In this document: positions 7,299-14,872 of the stretch, piece by piece
How positions within the stretch are numbered: the stretch's first letter is position 1
Layout of the letters: each line of letters begins with the position of its first letter
Assembly: GCA_029210965.1 (NCBI GenBank)
Contig: JARGFZ010000027.1
Span: 1-35,721 of the forward strand
Reading direction: 5' to 3'
Origin: a bacterium
Lineage (GTDB): Bacteria > BMS3Abin14
DNA length: 35,721 nt
Translations under genes and position numbers: made by a program
Notes under the pieces: model-generated
The model's input: only the letters and a program-made list of their open reading frames with translations
What the model was told of the DNA's origin: nothing
The model's database searches: none

Positions 7299-7330
7299 TG
7301 TACTTGAACTTAACTTGTTCTTGATCCAGC
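7279..7330 (+). repeat. Perfect 18-bp inverted repeat spanning the regulator stop codon
   Basis: Bases 7279-7296 cover the last codons of the regulator and its stop codon, and are repeated exactly in inverted orientation at 7313-7330. The 16-base spacer would form the loop. A TTTT follows at 7333-7336, so the hairpin may serve as a terminator or 3' stabiliser. One arm is protein-coding, which suggests that the outer arm arose as an inverted copy of the gene end. Confidence 0.8.
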
Positions 7331-7341
7331 GAGTTTTACGT

Positions 7342-7385
7342 GCTCGCTACGCTCAGGTTCCACGTTCCAACTTCCAGGTTCCAGC
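7342..7385 (-). repeat. GGAAC-word / GAGCGAAGCGAG repeat unit, copy 1 (reverse orientation)
   Basis: Read on the minus strand this is a run of GGAACYTGGAAC-like words ending in CTGAGCGTAGCGAGC. The same composite unit occurs at 10994-11046, 14895-14945, 18909-18958 (reverse) and 27601-27644. It abuts the 3' end of the small minus-strand gene. Confidence 0.7.
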
Positions 7386-7408
7386 GAAAGGACTATAGAT
7401 TCATCCAT

Positions 7409-7696
7409 TTATTCGGAGGAGATATAACCATGATCCAATGCCAGATGCAGGAGTGAGCGTAATTCGCCTGCTGAGCCTTTGGCCATGGAGAGAAACTTCA
7501 CAAACTCCCGGTTGCCATCACGTTCAAATCCTTCAGCGATGTTTGCGGGAACCGAGATGACGGCCCGGCATAACTGATTCTTTAGAGCAAAATCCCGAGA
7601 AAACTCCTCAGATTTGGTCAGGGTCAATATGACGCGTATCAGCTCCCTCGCTTTTTGCCAGGTGAGAAGATCCTCAAAACGTGTAATTTTGGACAT
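7409..7696 (-). CDS. Four-helix-bundle protein (23S rRNA intervening-sequence protein family), C-terminally truncated
   Basis: This is a second member of the same small-protein family as the gene at 4323-4655, on the opposite strand. It starts MSKITRFEDLLTWQKAREL and continues with LCRAVISVPANIAEGFERDG and EFVKFLSMAKGSAGELRSLL. It then stops after HGYISSE at 95 aa, where members usually continue about 20 residues through a last helix. Bases beyond the stop run into a GGAAC-word repeat, so the 3' end looks replaced by intergenic repeat. The translation signal is intact (GGAGGA five bases before the ATG at 7696), so a shortened product may still be made. It stands alone between a regulator and ugd, both on the plus strand. 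The two copies here differ substantially from each other. Function is unknown. Confidence 0.78.
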   Translation of the reverse strand: MSKITRFEDLLTWQKARELIRVILTLTKSEEFSRDFALKNQLCRAVISVPANIAEGFERDGNREFVKFLSMAKGSAGELRSLLHLALDHGYISSE

Positions 7697-7947
7697 AAAT
7701 TCCTCCGCATTGTTTACGGTCTTCCGTTCGATGGCGGGAAAATTATTCTCAACAATCGTGCCATTGTAGAAAATCGTATTGTGATCAGGTTAAATATTGA
7801 AGATTTTCGTGTTTTGGTTCATCATAATTTGTTTTAAAAAAGGATTGTTTTCCCAAATTACCGTTACATGGGAATGAAACAGAATGAAAAGACCTGAGTG
7901 GAAGCCTGGATTGTCTACTTGAAACCTGGAACTTGGAACCTGGAACT

Positions 7948-7966
7948 GAAAAACCGGAGGTTTTTC
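7948..7966 (+). promoter_or_regulatory. Hairpin enclosing the ugd ribosome-binding site
   Basis: GAAAAACC (7948-7955) and GGTTTTTC (7959-7966) are perfect complements separated by GGA. The Shine-Dalgarno GGAGG (7956-7960) lies partly in the loop and partly in the stem, directly before the ATG at 7968. Such a fold could limit ribosome access to ugd mRNA. The three-base loop and A/T-rich stem mean stability is modest. The preceding bases 7905-7947 are GGAAC-word repeats. Confidence 0.45.
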
Positions 7967-7967
7967 C

Positions 7968-9275
7968 ATGCACATCGCAATTATAGGAACTGGATACGTT
8001 GGACTCGTAACGGGAACCTGCTTTGCCGAATTCGGGGTGGAAGTCACCTGTGTGGACAAAGATGAAAGCAAGATCACTCCACTTTTGAAGGGGGAAATCC
8101 CTATCTATGAGCCAGGTCTTCAAGAGCTGGTAAAGAAGAATATAAACGATGGCAGGCTCCGTTTTACAACTGATTTGAGCGAGGGCGTCAAGGATGCCCT
8201 TGTTGTCTTCATAGCCGTTGGAACACCTCCAAGGGAGGACGGCAGCGCGGACCTGAGTCATGTCTTGCAGGTTGCAGGGGAAATCACGGAATGCATGGAC
8301 ACGTACAAGGTGATCGTCACCAAGAGCACAGTGCCCGTGGGTACCGGTGAAAAGGTCAGGAAGGTGCTTTCCAAACGCTTGCCGGCAGAGAAGTTCGACG
8401 TTGCCTCTAACCCCGAGTTCCTGCGCGAGGGTTCTGCTATCGGGGATTTCATGCGGCCAGACAGGGTCATCATCGGCGCGGAAACGGAGCAGGCCAGAGC
8501 TATTTTAAGAGACCTTTACAGACCTCTCTACCTTATCGAGACGCCTTTTGTGTTCACCAATGTCGCCACTGCTGAGCTTATCAAATATGCCTCCAACGCC
8601 TTTCTTGCCACAAAGATCACCTTTATCAACGAGATGGCCAACCTGTGCGAACAGATCGACGGTGATGTCCATGTGGTCGCAAAAGCCATGGGACTTGACG
8701 GCAGGATCGGACCAAAGTTTTTACGTGCCGGTCCGGGATATGGGGGTTCCTGTTTCCCCAAGGACACCCTTGCTCTGTTGAACATATCCAGGGAACTGGG
8801 ACACCCATCGAAGATAGTTAAATCGGTAGTGGAGGTGAACGATGCTCAGAAACAGCGTGCTTACGGCAAGATTAAGGATATCCTCGGCGGTGATGTAAAG
8901 GGGAAAGTTATTGGTCTTCTGGGCCTCGCATTTAAACCGAACACAGATGATTTCAGGGAATCTCCGGCCGAGGTCATCATCAGGGGGATAAGGAACGATG
9001 GCGGGACAGTACAGACTTTTGATCCTGCCGCCATGGACCAGGCCAGAAGCTATCTGGGCGAGGAAGGTATCACCTTTTGTGAGAACAGCTATGATGCCGT
9101 TACGGGCGCTGACGTTATGGTCGTCGTCACGGAATGGAACCAGTTCCGCCTTCTGGACCTGAATAAATGCAAGAAACTGCTAAAGAGCCCCAACCTGGTG
9201 GATCTTAGAAATGTGTACGAACCGAAAGCAGTACGGGACCTGGGGTTTAATTATACGTCTATAGGTAGAGTGTAG
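7968..9275 (+). CDS. ugd: UDP-glucose 6-dehydrogenase
   Basis: It oxidises UDP-glucose to UDP-glucuronate with two NAD+ in the cytoplasm. The N-terminal IGTGYVGL (residues 6-13) is the Rossmann dinucleotide site, with acidic D30 after it. KSTVPVGTGEKV, NPEFLREGSAI (Glu general base region) and PGYGGSCFPKDTLAL with nucleophile Cys262 follow, then GLAFKPNTDDFRESPA of the C-terminal UDP-binding domain. It is 435 aa, as expected. The substrate is judged UDP-glucose from the NPEFLREG and GGSCFPKD signatures, which separate it from the wbpA-like enzyme upstream. The next gene is a UDP-glucuronate 4-epimerase-like SDR, giving a two-step route to UDP-GlcA and UDP-GalA. Translation may be modulated by the hairpin at 7948-7966. 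Confidence 0.95.
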   Translation: MHIAIIGTGYVGLVTGTCFAEFGVEVTCVDKDESKITPLLKGEIPIYEPGLQELVKKNINDGRLRFTTDLSEGVKDALVVFIAVGTPPREDGSADLSHVLQVAGEITECMDTYKVIVTKSTVPVGTGEKVRKVLSKRLPAEKFDVASNPEFLREGSAIGDFMRPDRVIIGAETEQARAILRDLYRPLYLIETPFVFTNVATAELIKYASNAFLATKITFINEMANLCEQIDGDVHVVAKAMGLDGRIGPKFLRAGPGYGGSCFPKDTLALLNISRELGHPSKIVKSVVEVNDAQKQRAYGKIKDILGGDVKGKVIGLLGLAFKPNTDDFRESPAEVIIRGIRNDGGTVQTFDPAAMDQARSYLGEEGITFCENSYDAVTGADVMVVVTEWNQFRLLDLNKCKKLLKSPNLVDLRNVYEPKAVRDLGFNYTSIGRV

Positions 9276-9440
9276 AGTAATCCAGCGTAGAGTGCAGCGT
9301 GTAGAGGGAAAGAACCTGTTTGATGTTTGGGGTTTGGAGTTATGTTAAGGCTTAAACCTGACACCGCAAGGCAATCATTATATGAAACTCGATTTTTTGA
9401 AATTTCAAATTCTCTGCACTCTACACTCGACACTTTGCAC
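9268..9440. repeat. Intergenic word repeats (gtagagt/actctac family)
   Basis: The 197 bases between ugd and the epimerase hold two oppositely oriented runs of the same word: GTAGAGTGCAGCGTGTAGAG-like text at 9268-9306 and CTCTGCACTCTACACTCGAC-like text at 9411-9440. They could pair with each other across the gap. No gene or terminator is apparent. Confidence 0.6.
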
Positions 9441-9502
9441 TCCTCCTGTAACAAGAACACGGATGGCCGCTTATGTTTAACCGTGTTCTTGTAACAGGAG
9501 GG
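9441..9502 (+). repeat. 22-bp inverted repeat flanking the epimerase start codon
   Basis: Bases 9441-9462 are the inverted copy of 9481-9502 at 20 of 22 positions. The inner arm is codons 4-10 of the epimerase, including its internal ACAGGAGGG sequence; the outer arm lies in the intergenic region. The 18-base loop contains the start codon (9473) and a five-codon frame, ATG at 9463 to TAA at 9478-9480, that overlaps it. No normal Shine-Dalgarno precedes 9473. Confidence 0.75.
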
Positions 9503-10435
9503 GCAGGCTTTATCGGTTCAAACCTCTGTGAGGCCCTCCTCGATCAGGGCAGGGAAGTCCTGGTTCTGGACAACTTCAACGATTTTTACCCCCCCTCCAT
9601 CAAGCGGGATAACGTGCAGAAGGTTCTGGACCACCCTTCCTATTCCCTCGTGGAAGGTGATATCCGTGATGAGGAGGCTGTGGGCAGGGTTTTTGACTCC
9701 TTCAAACCCCAGGCTGTTATCCACCTGGCTGCCATGGCCGGTGTGAGGCCGTCCATTGAACAGCCCCACCTGTATAATGACGTGAATATCGCCGGGACGA
9801 CAGTACTCCTGGAGGCTGTCAGGAAGCACCCGGTTCAAAACTTTGTATTCGGTTCCTCCTCCTCCGTTTATGGCTCCCACGACAGGGTGCCTTTCTCTGA
9901 GGAGGATGTCCTGAGCAGACCCATCAGCCCCTACGCTGCAACCAAGCTGGCCGGGGAGCAGCTCTGTTTTACATATCACCATCTGTTCGATTTGCCGGTC
10001 TCCTGTCTCAGGTTCTTTACCGTTTATGGCCCTCGTCAGCGGCCTGAAATGGCCATTCACCTTTTTGCCAGAAAGATCATTAACGGTGATCCCATCACTC
10101 TTTTTGGGGACGGGTCCAGCAGGCGGGACTACACGTATGTTGATGACATCATTGATGGTGTCATAAGGTCCCTGGACAGGGTGCAGGGTTTTGAGATTTT
10201 CAACCTTGGAGAGTCGAGGACTGTGGGTCTTTTAGAAATGGTCTCCATCCTGGAAGATGCCATCGGCCTGAAGGCAGATCTCCGGTATGAACCGGATCAG
10301 CCCGGTGATGTTCCGATAACATACGCAGATGTTTCAAAGGCGGGCAGAGTACTCGGTTATAAGCCTGCAGTACCCATCGAAGAGGGTATCAGGCGCATGG
10401 TTAAGTGGCTTAAGGATCAACACAAGGAGGTATGA
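9473..10435 (+). CDS. NAD-dependent epimerase/dehydratase, UDP-glucuronate 4-epimerase-like
   Basis: This extended SDR probably converts UDP-glucuronate, the product of the preceding ugd, to UDP-galacturonate. GGAGFIG (residues 9-15) binds NAD, FGSSSSVYG holds the catalytic serine, and YAATK holds Tyr154 and Lys158. LAAMAGVRPSIEQPHLY is characteristic of the UDP-GlcA 4-epimerase group, as are FTVYGPRQRPEMAI and the FGDGSSRRDYTYVDDI substrate region. The length of 320 aa is typical. Related enzymes include UDP-GlcNAc or UDP-xylose epimerases, so the substrate is inferred mainly from context. A near-perfect inverted repeat surrounds the start. The stop overlaps the extended end of the next small gene, so the two are probably cotranslated. 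Confidence 0.88.
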   Translation: MFNRVLVTGGAGFIGSNLCEALLDQGREVLVLDNFNDFYPPSIKRDNVQKVLDHPSYSLVEGDIRDEEAVGRVFDSFKPQAVIHLAAMAGVRPSIEQPHLYNDVNIAGTTVLLEAVRKHPVQNFVFGSSSSVYGSHDRVPFSEEDVLSRPISPYAATKLAGEQLCFTYHHLFDLPVSCLRFFTVYGPRQRPEMAIHLFARKIINGDPITLFGDGSSRRDYTYVDDIIDGVIRSLDRVQGFEIFNLGESRTVGLLEMVSILEDAIGLKADLRYEPDQPGDVPITYADVSKAGRVLGYKPAVPIEEGIRRMVKWLKDQHKEV

Positions 10436-10437
10436 AT

Positions 10438-10689
10438 ATGGGGGAAGGAGATCTTCGTGACAGGGAGATGCCCAGATCCAGGGTTTTGGTGATCACCGAA
10501 AAAAGGGAATTTTCAGGTTTTCTTCACAGGATGTCACCAGACCGTCGTGAGACAGACGTTCTTAACGATGAAAGGACATTTATCCATCTCACGGATGTGG
10601 AGTTAAGGATAAAGGGAGAGATTCCCAAGGAGGTCCCTTTTGTTGCGGTAAACAAATCAAACATCATCTGTGTGATACCTGAAGAGTAG
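10438..10689 (+). CDS. Small conserved protein of unknown function (DUF6812-like)
   Basis: I do not know a function for this 83 aa protein. The visible pattern is VLVITEKREFSGFLHRM, then ETDVLNDERTFIHLTDVELR, then PFVAVNKSNIICVIPEE. It is reminiscent of a small beta-rich family with an 'LND..F..LTDV' and 'VAVNK..I..V.P' signature (recalled as DUF6812; to be confirmed by profile search). There are no signal peptide, membrane segment or cysteine pairs. AAGGAGG (10424-10430) lies only one base before an ATG at 10432 but seven bases before the ATG at 10438, so the latter is the likelier start. It sits two bases after the epimerase stop, implying a shared transcript and perhaps a regulatory or accessory role in sugar-nucleotide use. 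Confidence 0.72.
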   Translation: MGEGDLRDREMPRSRVLVITEKREFSGFLHRMSPDRRETDVLNDERTFIHLTDVELRIKGEIPKEVPFVAVNKSNIICVIPEE

Positions 10690-11058
10690 GGAAGAGCAGT
10701 GTAAAGTGCAAGGTGTAGAGTGCAGAGGGTAAAAACCCTCCAGAGTCCAGGGCTTGCCAAGCCGAAGCCTTGGCGAAGGCTGGTCCAAAGTCCAGCGTAA
10801 GAGAAAAAACAACCTTGCGATCATTAGTTCATTTGCCATTATTGGAGTTCCATGGATCAAGGTTTTTCTCTGGATGCTCTGCTCTGGACTCTGGACTGAT
10901 CCTACACTCTGGACTGATTTAACCCGTTGTGATATTTAACAAAATTCGGCCTTAACTGACTTTGCGAAGAAGGTGCCCACTGTTCCTGGTTTGACTTGGA
11001 ACCTGGAACCTGGAACCTGGAATCTGAGCGAAGCGAGCGAACTTGAGACCATAAATTC
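10690..11058. repeat. 369-base gap made largely of word repeats, including GGAAC/GAGCGAAGCGAG unit copy 2
   Basis: The gap begins with GTGTAAAGTGCAAGGTGTAG-type words (10698-10728) and a short GAGGGT/ACCCTC hairpin (about 10725-10741). CCAAAGTCCAG words follow (10778-10797), then CTCTGGACTCTGGACTGAT words (10879-10920). It ends with the GGAACCT tandem and GAGCGAAGCGAGCGAAC (10994-11046), immediately before the PHP gene. Frames inside it look like chance. Confidence 0.65.
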
Positions 11059-11715
11059 ATGATCATTGACTTCCACACACACACATTCGCCAGCGATGGG
11101 GTGCTCCTTCCCTCGGAACTGATCAGAAGAGCTGTCGCGGCCGGTTACCGGGCCATCGGGATAACCGATCACGGCGATGAGACCAATTTGGAAGATCTCC
11201 TCCAAAGGTCGGTTAAGGCTGCGCAGGTATGGGCTGAGAATGTGGATATTGTGGTCATACCCGGTGTAGAGATAACCCATGTGCCTCCTGACAGGATACC
11301 TGCTTTGGCTGCAAGGGCCAGGGAACTGGGCGCGAAGGTTGTCGTTGTGCATGGAGAAACGGTTACGGAGCCGGTGGCCCCGGGCACGAATGCCACTGCT
11401 GTCCGATGTCCGGATGTCGATATCCTGGCCCATCCAGGTCTTCTTTCTGAGGAAGATGCGAGTGCTGCGGCCCAGAATAACGTTTACCTTGAGATCACGG
11501 GCAGGAAGGGGCACTCCGCTGCCAACGGCCGGGTGGCGTCAGTTGCCGCAAAAGCAGGAGCAAGCCTTCTGTTTGGTACTGACACGCATAGCCCTGGCGA
11601 CCTGGCAACTGTGGATCACGCCCGGAAGATTCTCCTCGCAGCCGGCATCGCGGAAGACCAGGTTGATGAAGTTTTCTTAAACGCTGAGCAACTTTTGAAT
11701 CGTATTAGCGGTTAA
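11059..11715 (+). CDS. PHP-domain metal-dependent phosphoesterase (histidinol-phosphatase-like)
   Basis: This is a 218 aa PHP-fold hydrolase, probably a phosphatase with a di- or trinuclear metal site in the cytoplasm. Motif 1 is HTHT (residues 6-9) with D13, motif 2 is TDHGD with D37/H38, and GVEI, VVHGET, LAHPG and a final GTDTHS follow. All the expected metal-binding His/Asp positions can be seen. It is shorter than HisK-type histidinol-phosphatases (about 260-270 aa), and no his genes are nearby, so a histidinol phosphate substrate is doubtful. The ATG at 11059 has no strong Shine-Dalgarno; the preceding 60 bases are repeats. It precedes the TPR and iorAB genes and may be part of the same transcriptional block, though a 10 bp hairpin intervenes. 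Confidence 0.82.
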   Translation: MIIDFHTHTFASDGVLLPSELIRRAVAAGYRAIGITDHGDETNLEDLLQRSVKAAQVWAENVDIVVIPGVEITHVPPDRIPALAARARELGAKVVVVHGETVTEPVAPGTNATAVRCPDVDILAHPGLLSEEDASAAAQNNVYLEITGRKGHSAANGRVASVAAKAGASLLFGTDTHSPGDLATVDHARKILLAAGIAEDQVDEVFLNAEQLLNRISG

Positions 11716-11721
11716 TCGTTC

Positions 11722-11750
11722 AGTGAATGGTTTACCGTTCACCATTCACT
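11722..11750 (+). repeat. 10-bp perfect inverted repeat after the PHP gene
   Basis: AGTGAATGGT (11722-11731) pairs exactly with ACCATTCACT (11741-11750) across a 9-base loop, TTACCGTTC. There is no T-run, so termination would not be classical. The GTTCACC/ATTCACT words resemble those in the hairpins at 5766-5816 and 29339-29383, suggesting one dispersed family. Confidence 0.6.
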
Positions 11751-11789
11751 ATTCACCGTGCACCATTTGATGCAACTCGGAGGAAGTAG

Positions 11790-12506
11790 ATGAGCTACAT
11801 AAAGAAAAGGGTTCCACGTAAACCGGGAATGACGCCACAGGAGATTCTCGCTGACCAGAAGACCCTGGCCAGCTGGTTTACGGATAACGCCAATTTGATA
11901 GCGTATGCATCCGTCGCGATCTTTCTAGTAATTGCTGTAACCTTCGGGATTATCTGGATGAAGGGTCAGAAGAAGGACACGGCCAATGCGGCCCTTTCAA
12001 AGGCCATGGCCTTGTATCAGGTCACCGTTGCCCAGATGGAGACATCCACAAAGGATCTCGAACTGGCTCTGGAAAGCCTGAATGAGGTCGCATCCGAATA
12101 TGCCGATGCTTCCCAGGGGTATACGGCTTCCCTGCTCAAGGCCAACGTCCTCTACCGTCTGGAAAGGTATCAGGAAGGGGCTGCAACCATTGAAGCTCTG
12201 GATATCAGTAATCACGAACTTGTAAACGACATAAACGGATTCTATCTCCTTGCCAGAAGTTACGAGGCGATGGAGGAGTTTAAAATGGCCATAGAGTCCT
12301 ATCAGAAAGCGAAAGGGCGTGCCAGGGGTGACATGATAGCTGTGATAGATATCGACCTGGCGCGATGCAATGAGCTGGCAGGCAATGTGGATACAGCTAT
12401 CTCAATCTACAAAGAGGTCCTGTCCGAGTACCCTGACACTGTTTATGCAACCAGGGCTGAAAAGAAACTGGCTACCCTGGGTATCACTGACCTAGAGACG
12501 CTTTGA
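11790..12506 (+). CDS. Membrane-anchored tetratricopeptide-repeat protein (YfgM-like)
   Basis: A charged N terminus of about 35 residues is followed by one membrane helix at about 36-57 and a periplasmic helical region of TPR type. ANVLYRLERYQEGAATIEAL, LARSYEAMEEFKMAIESYQKAKG and LARCNELAGNVDTAISIYKEVLSEYPD are recognisable repeats. The architecture matches YfgM/TPR_21 proteins, which assist envelope protein folding near SecYEG in enterobacteria. That role is family knowledge, not shown here. The length is 238 aa. The start at 11790 follows GGAGGAAG. Its TGA overlaps the TTG start of iorA, so the two are translationally coupled, an odd pairing of an envelope scaffold with a cytoplasmic oxidoreductase. 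Confidence 0.8.
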   Translation: MSYIKKRVPRKPGMTPQEILADQKTLASWFTDNANLIAYASVAIFLVIAVTFGIIWMKGQKKDTANAALSKAMALYQVTVAQMETSTKDLELALESLNEVASEYADASQGYTASLLKANVLYRLERYQEGAATIEALDISNHELVNDINGFYLLARSYEAMEEFKMAIESYQKAKGRARGDMIAVIDIDLARCNELAGNVDTAISIYKEVLSEYPDTVYATRAEKKLATLGITDLETL

Positions 12507-14278
12507 CCCGCCTTTTTTTTTCAGGAAACGAAGCTATTGCCAGGGGTGCTCTCCAAGCGGGAGTTTCCCTGGCTACTGCCTATCCAGGTACACCCAGCAC
12601 CGAGATCCTTGAAAACCTTTCCCGAATGGGTGGTACCAGAACCATATGGTCCCCCAACGAAAAAATAGCTGTTGAGCTTGCCAGCGGAGTTTCTTTTGCC
12701 GGACACCGGGCCCTTGCCGCCATGAAGCATGTGGGAGTCAATGTTGCGGCAGATCCGATCTTCACCCTTGCCTACACCGGCGTCCGGGGCGGTCTGGTCA
12801 TCATTACTGCCGACGATCCGGAGCTCCACAGCTCCCAGAATGAGCAGGACAACCGCAGGTATGCATCCTTTGCCAGGATCCCCATGCTGGAACCGGCCAA
12901 CAGCCAGGAAGCTCTCGATTTCACCCGGGAAGCTTTTGAGTTAAGCGAGCGTTTTGATATCCCATTCTTCGTGCGAACCACCACCAGGATCTCCCACGGG
13001 AAATCCCTGATCGAGATCAACGAAAAGAGCAATACTGTCAGTACGGTGGTGCCGGGACTCGTAAAAGATCCATCCAAATACGTCATGGTCCCGGCTAACG
13101 CCAGGGTCAAGCACCGTGAGCTGGAAGAGCGGATCGAGATGATAGCCCGGTACGGGGAGAAATGTTCTTTCAACAGTGTTGAGATGAAGGGTACGGCACT
13201 GGGTATCATCACCTCCGGCATCAGCTACAATTATGTGATGGAAGCGGTTCCTGATGCCTCTGTATTGAAACTCGGCCTGGTTTTCCCTCTGCCTGACGAC
13301 CTCATCAGGGATTTTGCATCCCGCTGTGACCGGGTTGTCATCGTGGAGGAGCTGGAACCGTATCTTGAGGAGTGGGTAAGATTTCTGGGGATAGAGTGTG
13401 AAGGCAAATCTCTGATACCCAGGTTCGGAGAGATTGATACCGGGATGGTTCGAAATGCACTGACTACTGTCCCGGAAGGGTACCGTCCATCAAAACCTGA
13501 AAGTATCAATACCGGAGATATACCTGACAGACCTCCTGTGATGTGTGTCGGCTGCCCCCATCGAGGGATATTCCACATCCTCAACCGGAAAAAGGCGTTT
13601 GTCGCCGGTGATATAGGCTGCTACACCCTTGCCGTAACCCCGCCATTGTCTGCCATTCACACCACCGTCTGCATGGGAGCGGGTATAAGCCAGGCTGTTG
13701 GGATCGAGGCTGTTCTACCGGAGGAACACGGTAAGGTCGTGGCGGTAATAGGTGATTCCACCTTCCTTCACAGCGGCATGGGCGGCGTTCTCAATATGGC
13801 CTTTAATGAGATCCCTGCCACAGTCCTGCTTCTGGACAACTACACCACGGCCATGACCGGCCGGCAGGATCATCCGGGAAGCGGGTTCGACGCCACCGGA
13901 AACCGCACCCGGCAGGTGGATTGGGAAACCTTGCTCAATGGCCTCGGAGTCGAGCACGTACGTCTCGTCGATGCTTATGATCTTGATGAGATCCGGACGG
14001 TTTTGGAAGAAGAGATCCACAGGGACGCTCCATCTGTCATCGTTGTTCAGGGCGCCTGTATGCTTCTCAAGAACAAGCCTGTCAAACGACAGGCACCCTG
14101 CAGGATAAACGAAAACCTCTGTACCGATTGCGGAATGTGCCTCAGGATCGGCTGTCCCGCCATATCCAGGAAAAATGGAGCGTCTGAGGAAAAACCGATC
14201 ATTGATGATACCCAGTGCACCGGTTGTGATATTTGTTCCCAGGTGTGCCAGTTCGAAGCCATCGGGAGAGAAGGATGA
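12503..14278 (+). CDS. iorA: Indolepyruvate ferredoxin oxidoreductase, alpha subunit
   Basis: IorA carries the thiamine diphosphate and iron-sulfur centres that oxidatively decarboxylate aryl pyruvates (from Trp, Phe, Tyr) to aryl-acetyl-CoA, passing electrons to ferredoxin. The N terminus FFSGNEAIARGALQAGV with AYPGTPSTEI is the pyrimidine-binding part, and GDSTFLHSGMGGVLNMAFN with NYTTAMTGRQDHPG is the TPP/Mg site. Two cluster motifs close the protein: C540, C543, C546, C551 and C572, C575, C578, C582. At 591 aa the length is normal. The TTG start at 12503 overlaps the TPR stop. A T9 run (12513-12521) covers codons 4-7 and could allow slippage. The gene overlaps iorB by four bases. Confidence 0.95.
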   Translation: MTRLFFSGNEAIARGALQAGVSLATAYPGTPSTEILENLSRMGGTRTIWSPNEKIAVELASGVSFAGHRALAAMKHVGVNVAADPIFTLAYTGVRGGLVIITADDPELHSSQNEQDNRRYASFARIPMLEPANSQEALDFTREAFELSERFDIPFFVRTTTRISHGKSLIEINEKSNTVSTVVPGLVKDPSKYVMVPANARVKHRELEERIEMIARYGEKCSFNSVEMKGTALGIITSGISYNYVMEAVPDASVLKLGLVFPLPDDLIRDFASRCDRVVIVEELEPYLEEWVRFLGIECEGKSLIPRFGEIDTGMVRNALTTVPEGYRPSKPESINTGDIPDRPPVMCVGCPHRGIFHILNRKKAFVAGDIGCYTLAVTPPLSAIHTTVCMGAGISQAVGIEAVLPEEHGKVVAVIGDSTFLHSGMGGVLNMAFNEIPATVLLLDNYTTAMTGRQDHPGSGFDATGNRTRQVDWETLLNGLGVEHVRLVDAYDLDEIRTVLEEEIHRDAPSVIVVQGACMLLKNKPVKRQAPCRINENLCTDCGMCLRIGCPAISRKNGASEEKPIIDDTQCTGCDICSQVCQFEAIGREG

Positions 14279-14871
14279 CCGGAACGGGTGGAAAAATATT
14301 CAACATCCTGCTGGTCGGGGTGGGAGGGCAGGGGACGATCCTTGCAAGCGAACTGTTGGTCCTTGTTCTTCTTGAGGCTGGTTTCGATGTGAAGAAGAGC
14401 GAGGTTCACGGTATGGCCCAGCGAGGGGGGCGGGTGGTTTCTCACGTTCGTTTCGGGGATAAAGTCTATTCCTCCCTCATTGTCAGGGGAGAGGCGGATA
14501 TTCTGGTGGGGTTCGAGATGGCCGAAACCCTCAGGAGTCTTGATTGGCTCTTACCCGGCGCACGGGTGGTGGCCGCGAGGAAGGCCATTTTACCCTATAC
14601 TTCCCAGGTGGGGCAGGCATCCTATCCCTTTGATGCCCTGGACACGGCGAGGGATGCCGGTTTTGATCTTACGGTTGTGGATGGAGAGGCCCTTGCCGAA
14701 CAAACAGGTGAGAAAAAGACCGCCAACGTTGTGCTCATTGGGGCATTGGCACGGTACCTTCCTGTGAAGCGTTCCGTATGGGAGGAAACCATAAAAAAGA
14801 ACATGCCGGAAAAGCTGGTGCAGATGAATTTGACGGCGTTCGGATTGGGATGGAATGAAGAGCAGGTTTGA
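14275..14871 (+). CDS. iorB: Indolepyruvate ferredoxin oxidoreductase, beta subunit
   Basis: This is the gamma-type (CoA/structural) subunit of the IorAB heterodimer. NILLVGVGGQGTILASELL opens the domain, followed by VKKSEVHGMAQRGGRVVSHVRFG, the conserved signature of this family, and later NVVLIGALARYLPV. The length of 198 aa fits. ATG at 14275 overlaps the iorA TGA as ATGA, so synthesis is coupled; this is the reason for rejecting the longer frame from 14233, which lies inside the iorA ferredoxin-like end. IorAB and the following arylacetate-CoA ligase handle the two ends of the same pool (arylacetyl-CoA and free arylacetate). Confidence 0.94.
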   Translation: MTGTGGKIFNILLVGVGGQGTILASELLVLVLLEAGFDVKKSEVHGMAQRGGRVVSHVRFGDKVYSSLIVRGEADILVGFEMAETLRSLDWLLPGARVVAARKAILPYTSQVGQASYPFDALDTARDAGFDLTVVDGEALAEQTGEKKTANVVLIGALARYLPVKRSVWEETIKKNMPEKLVQMNLTAFGLGWNEEQV

Positions 14872-14872
14872 A

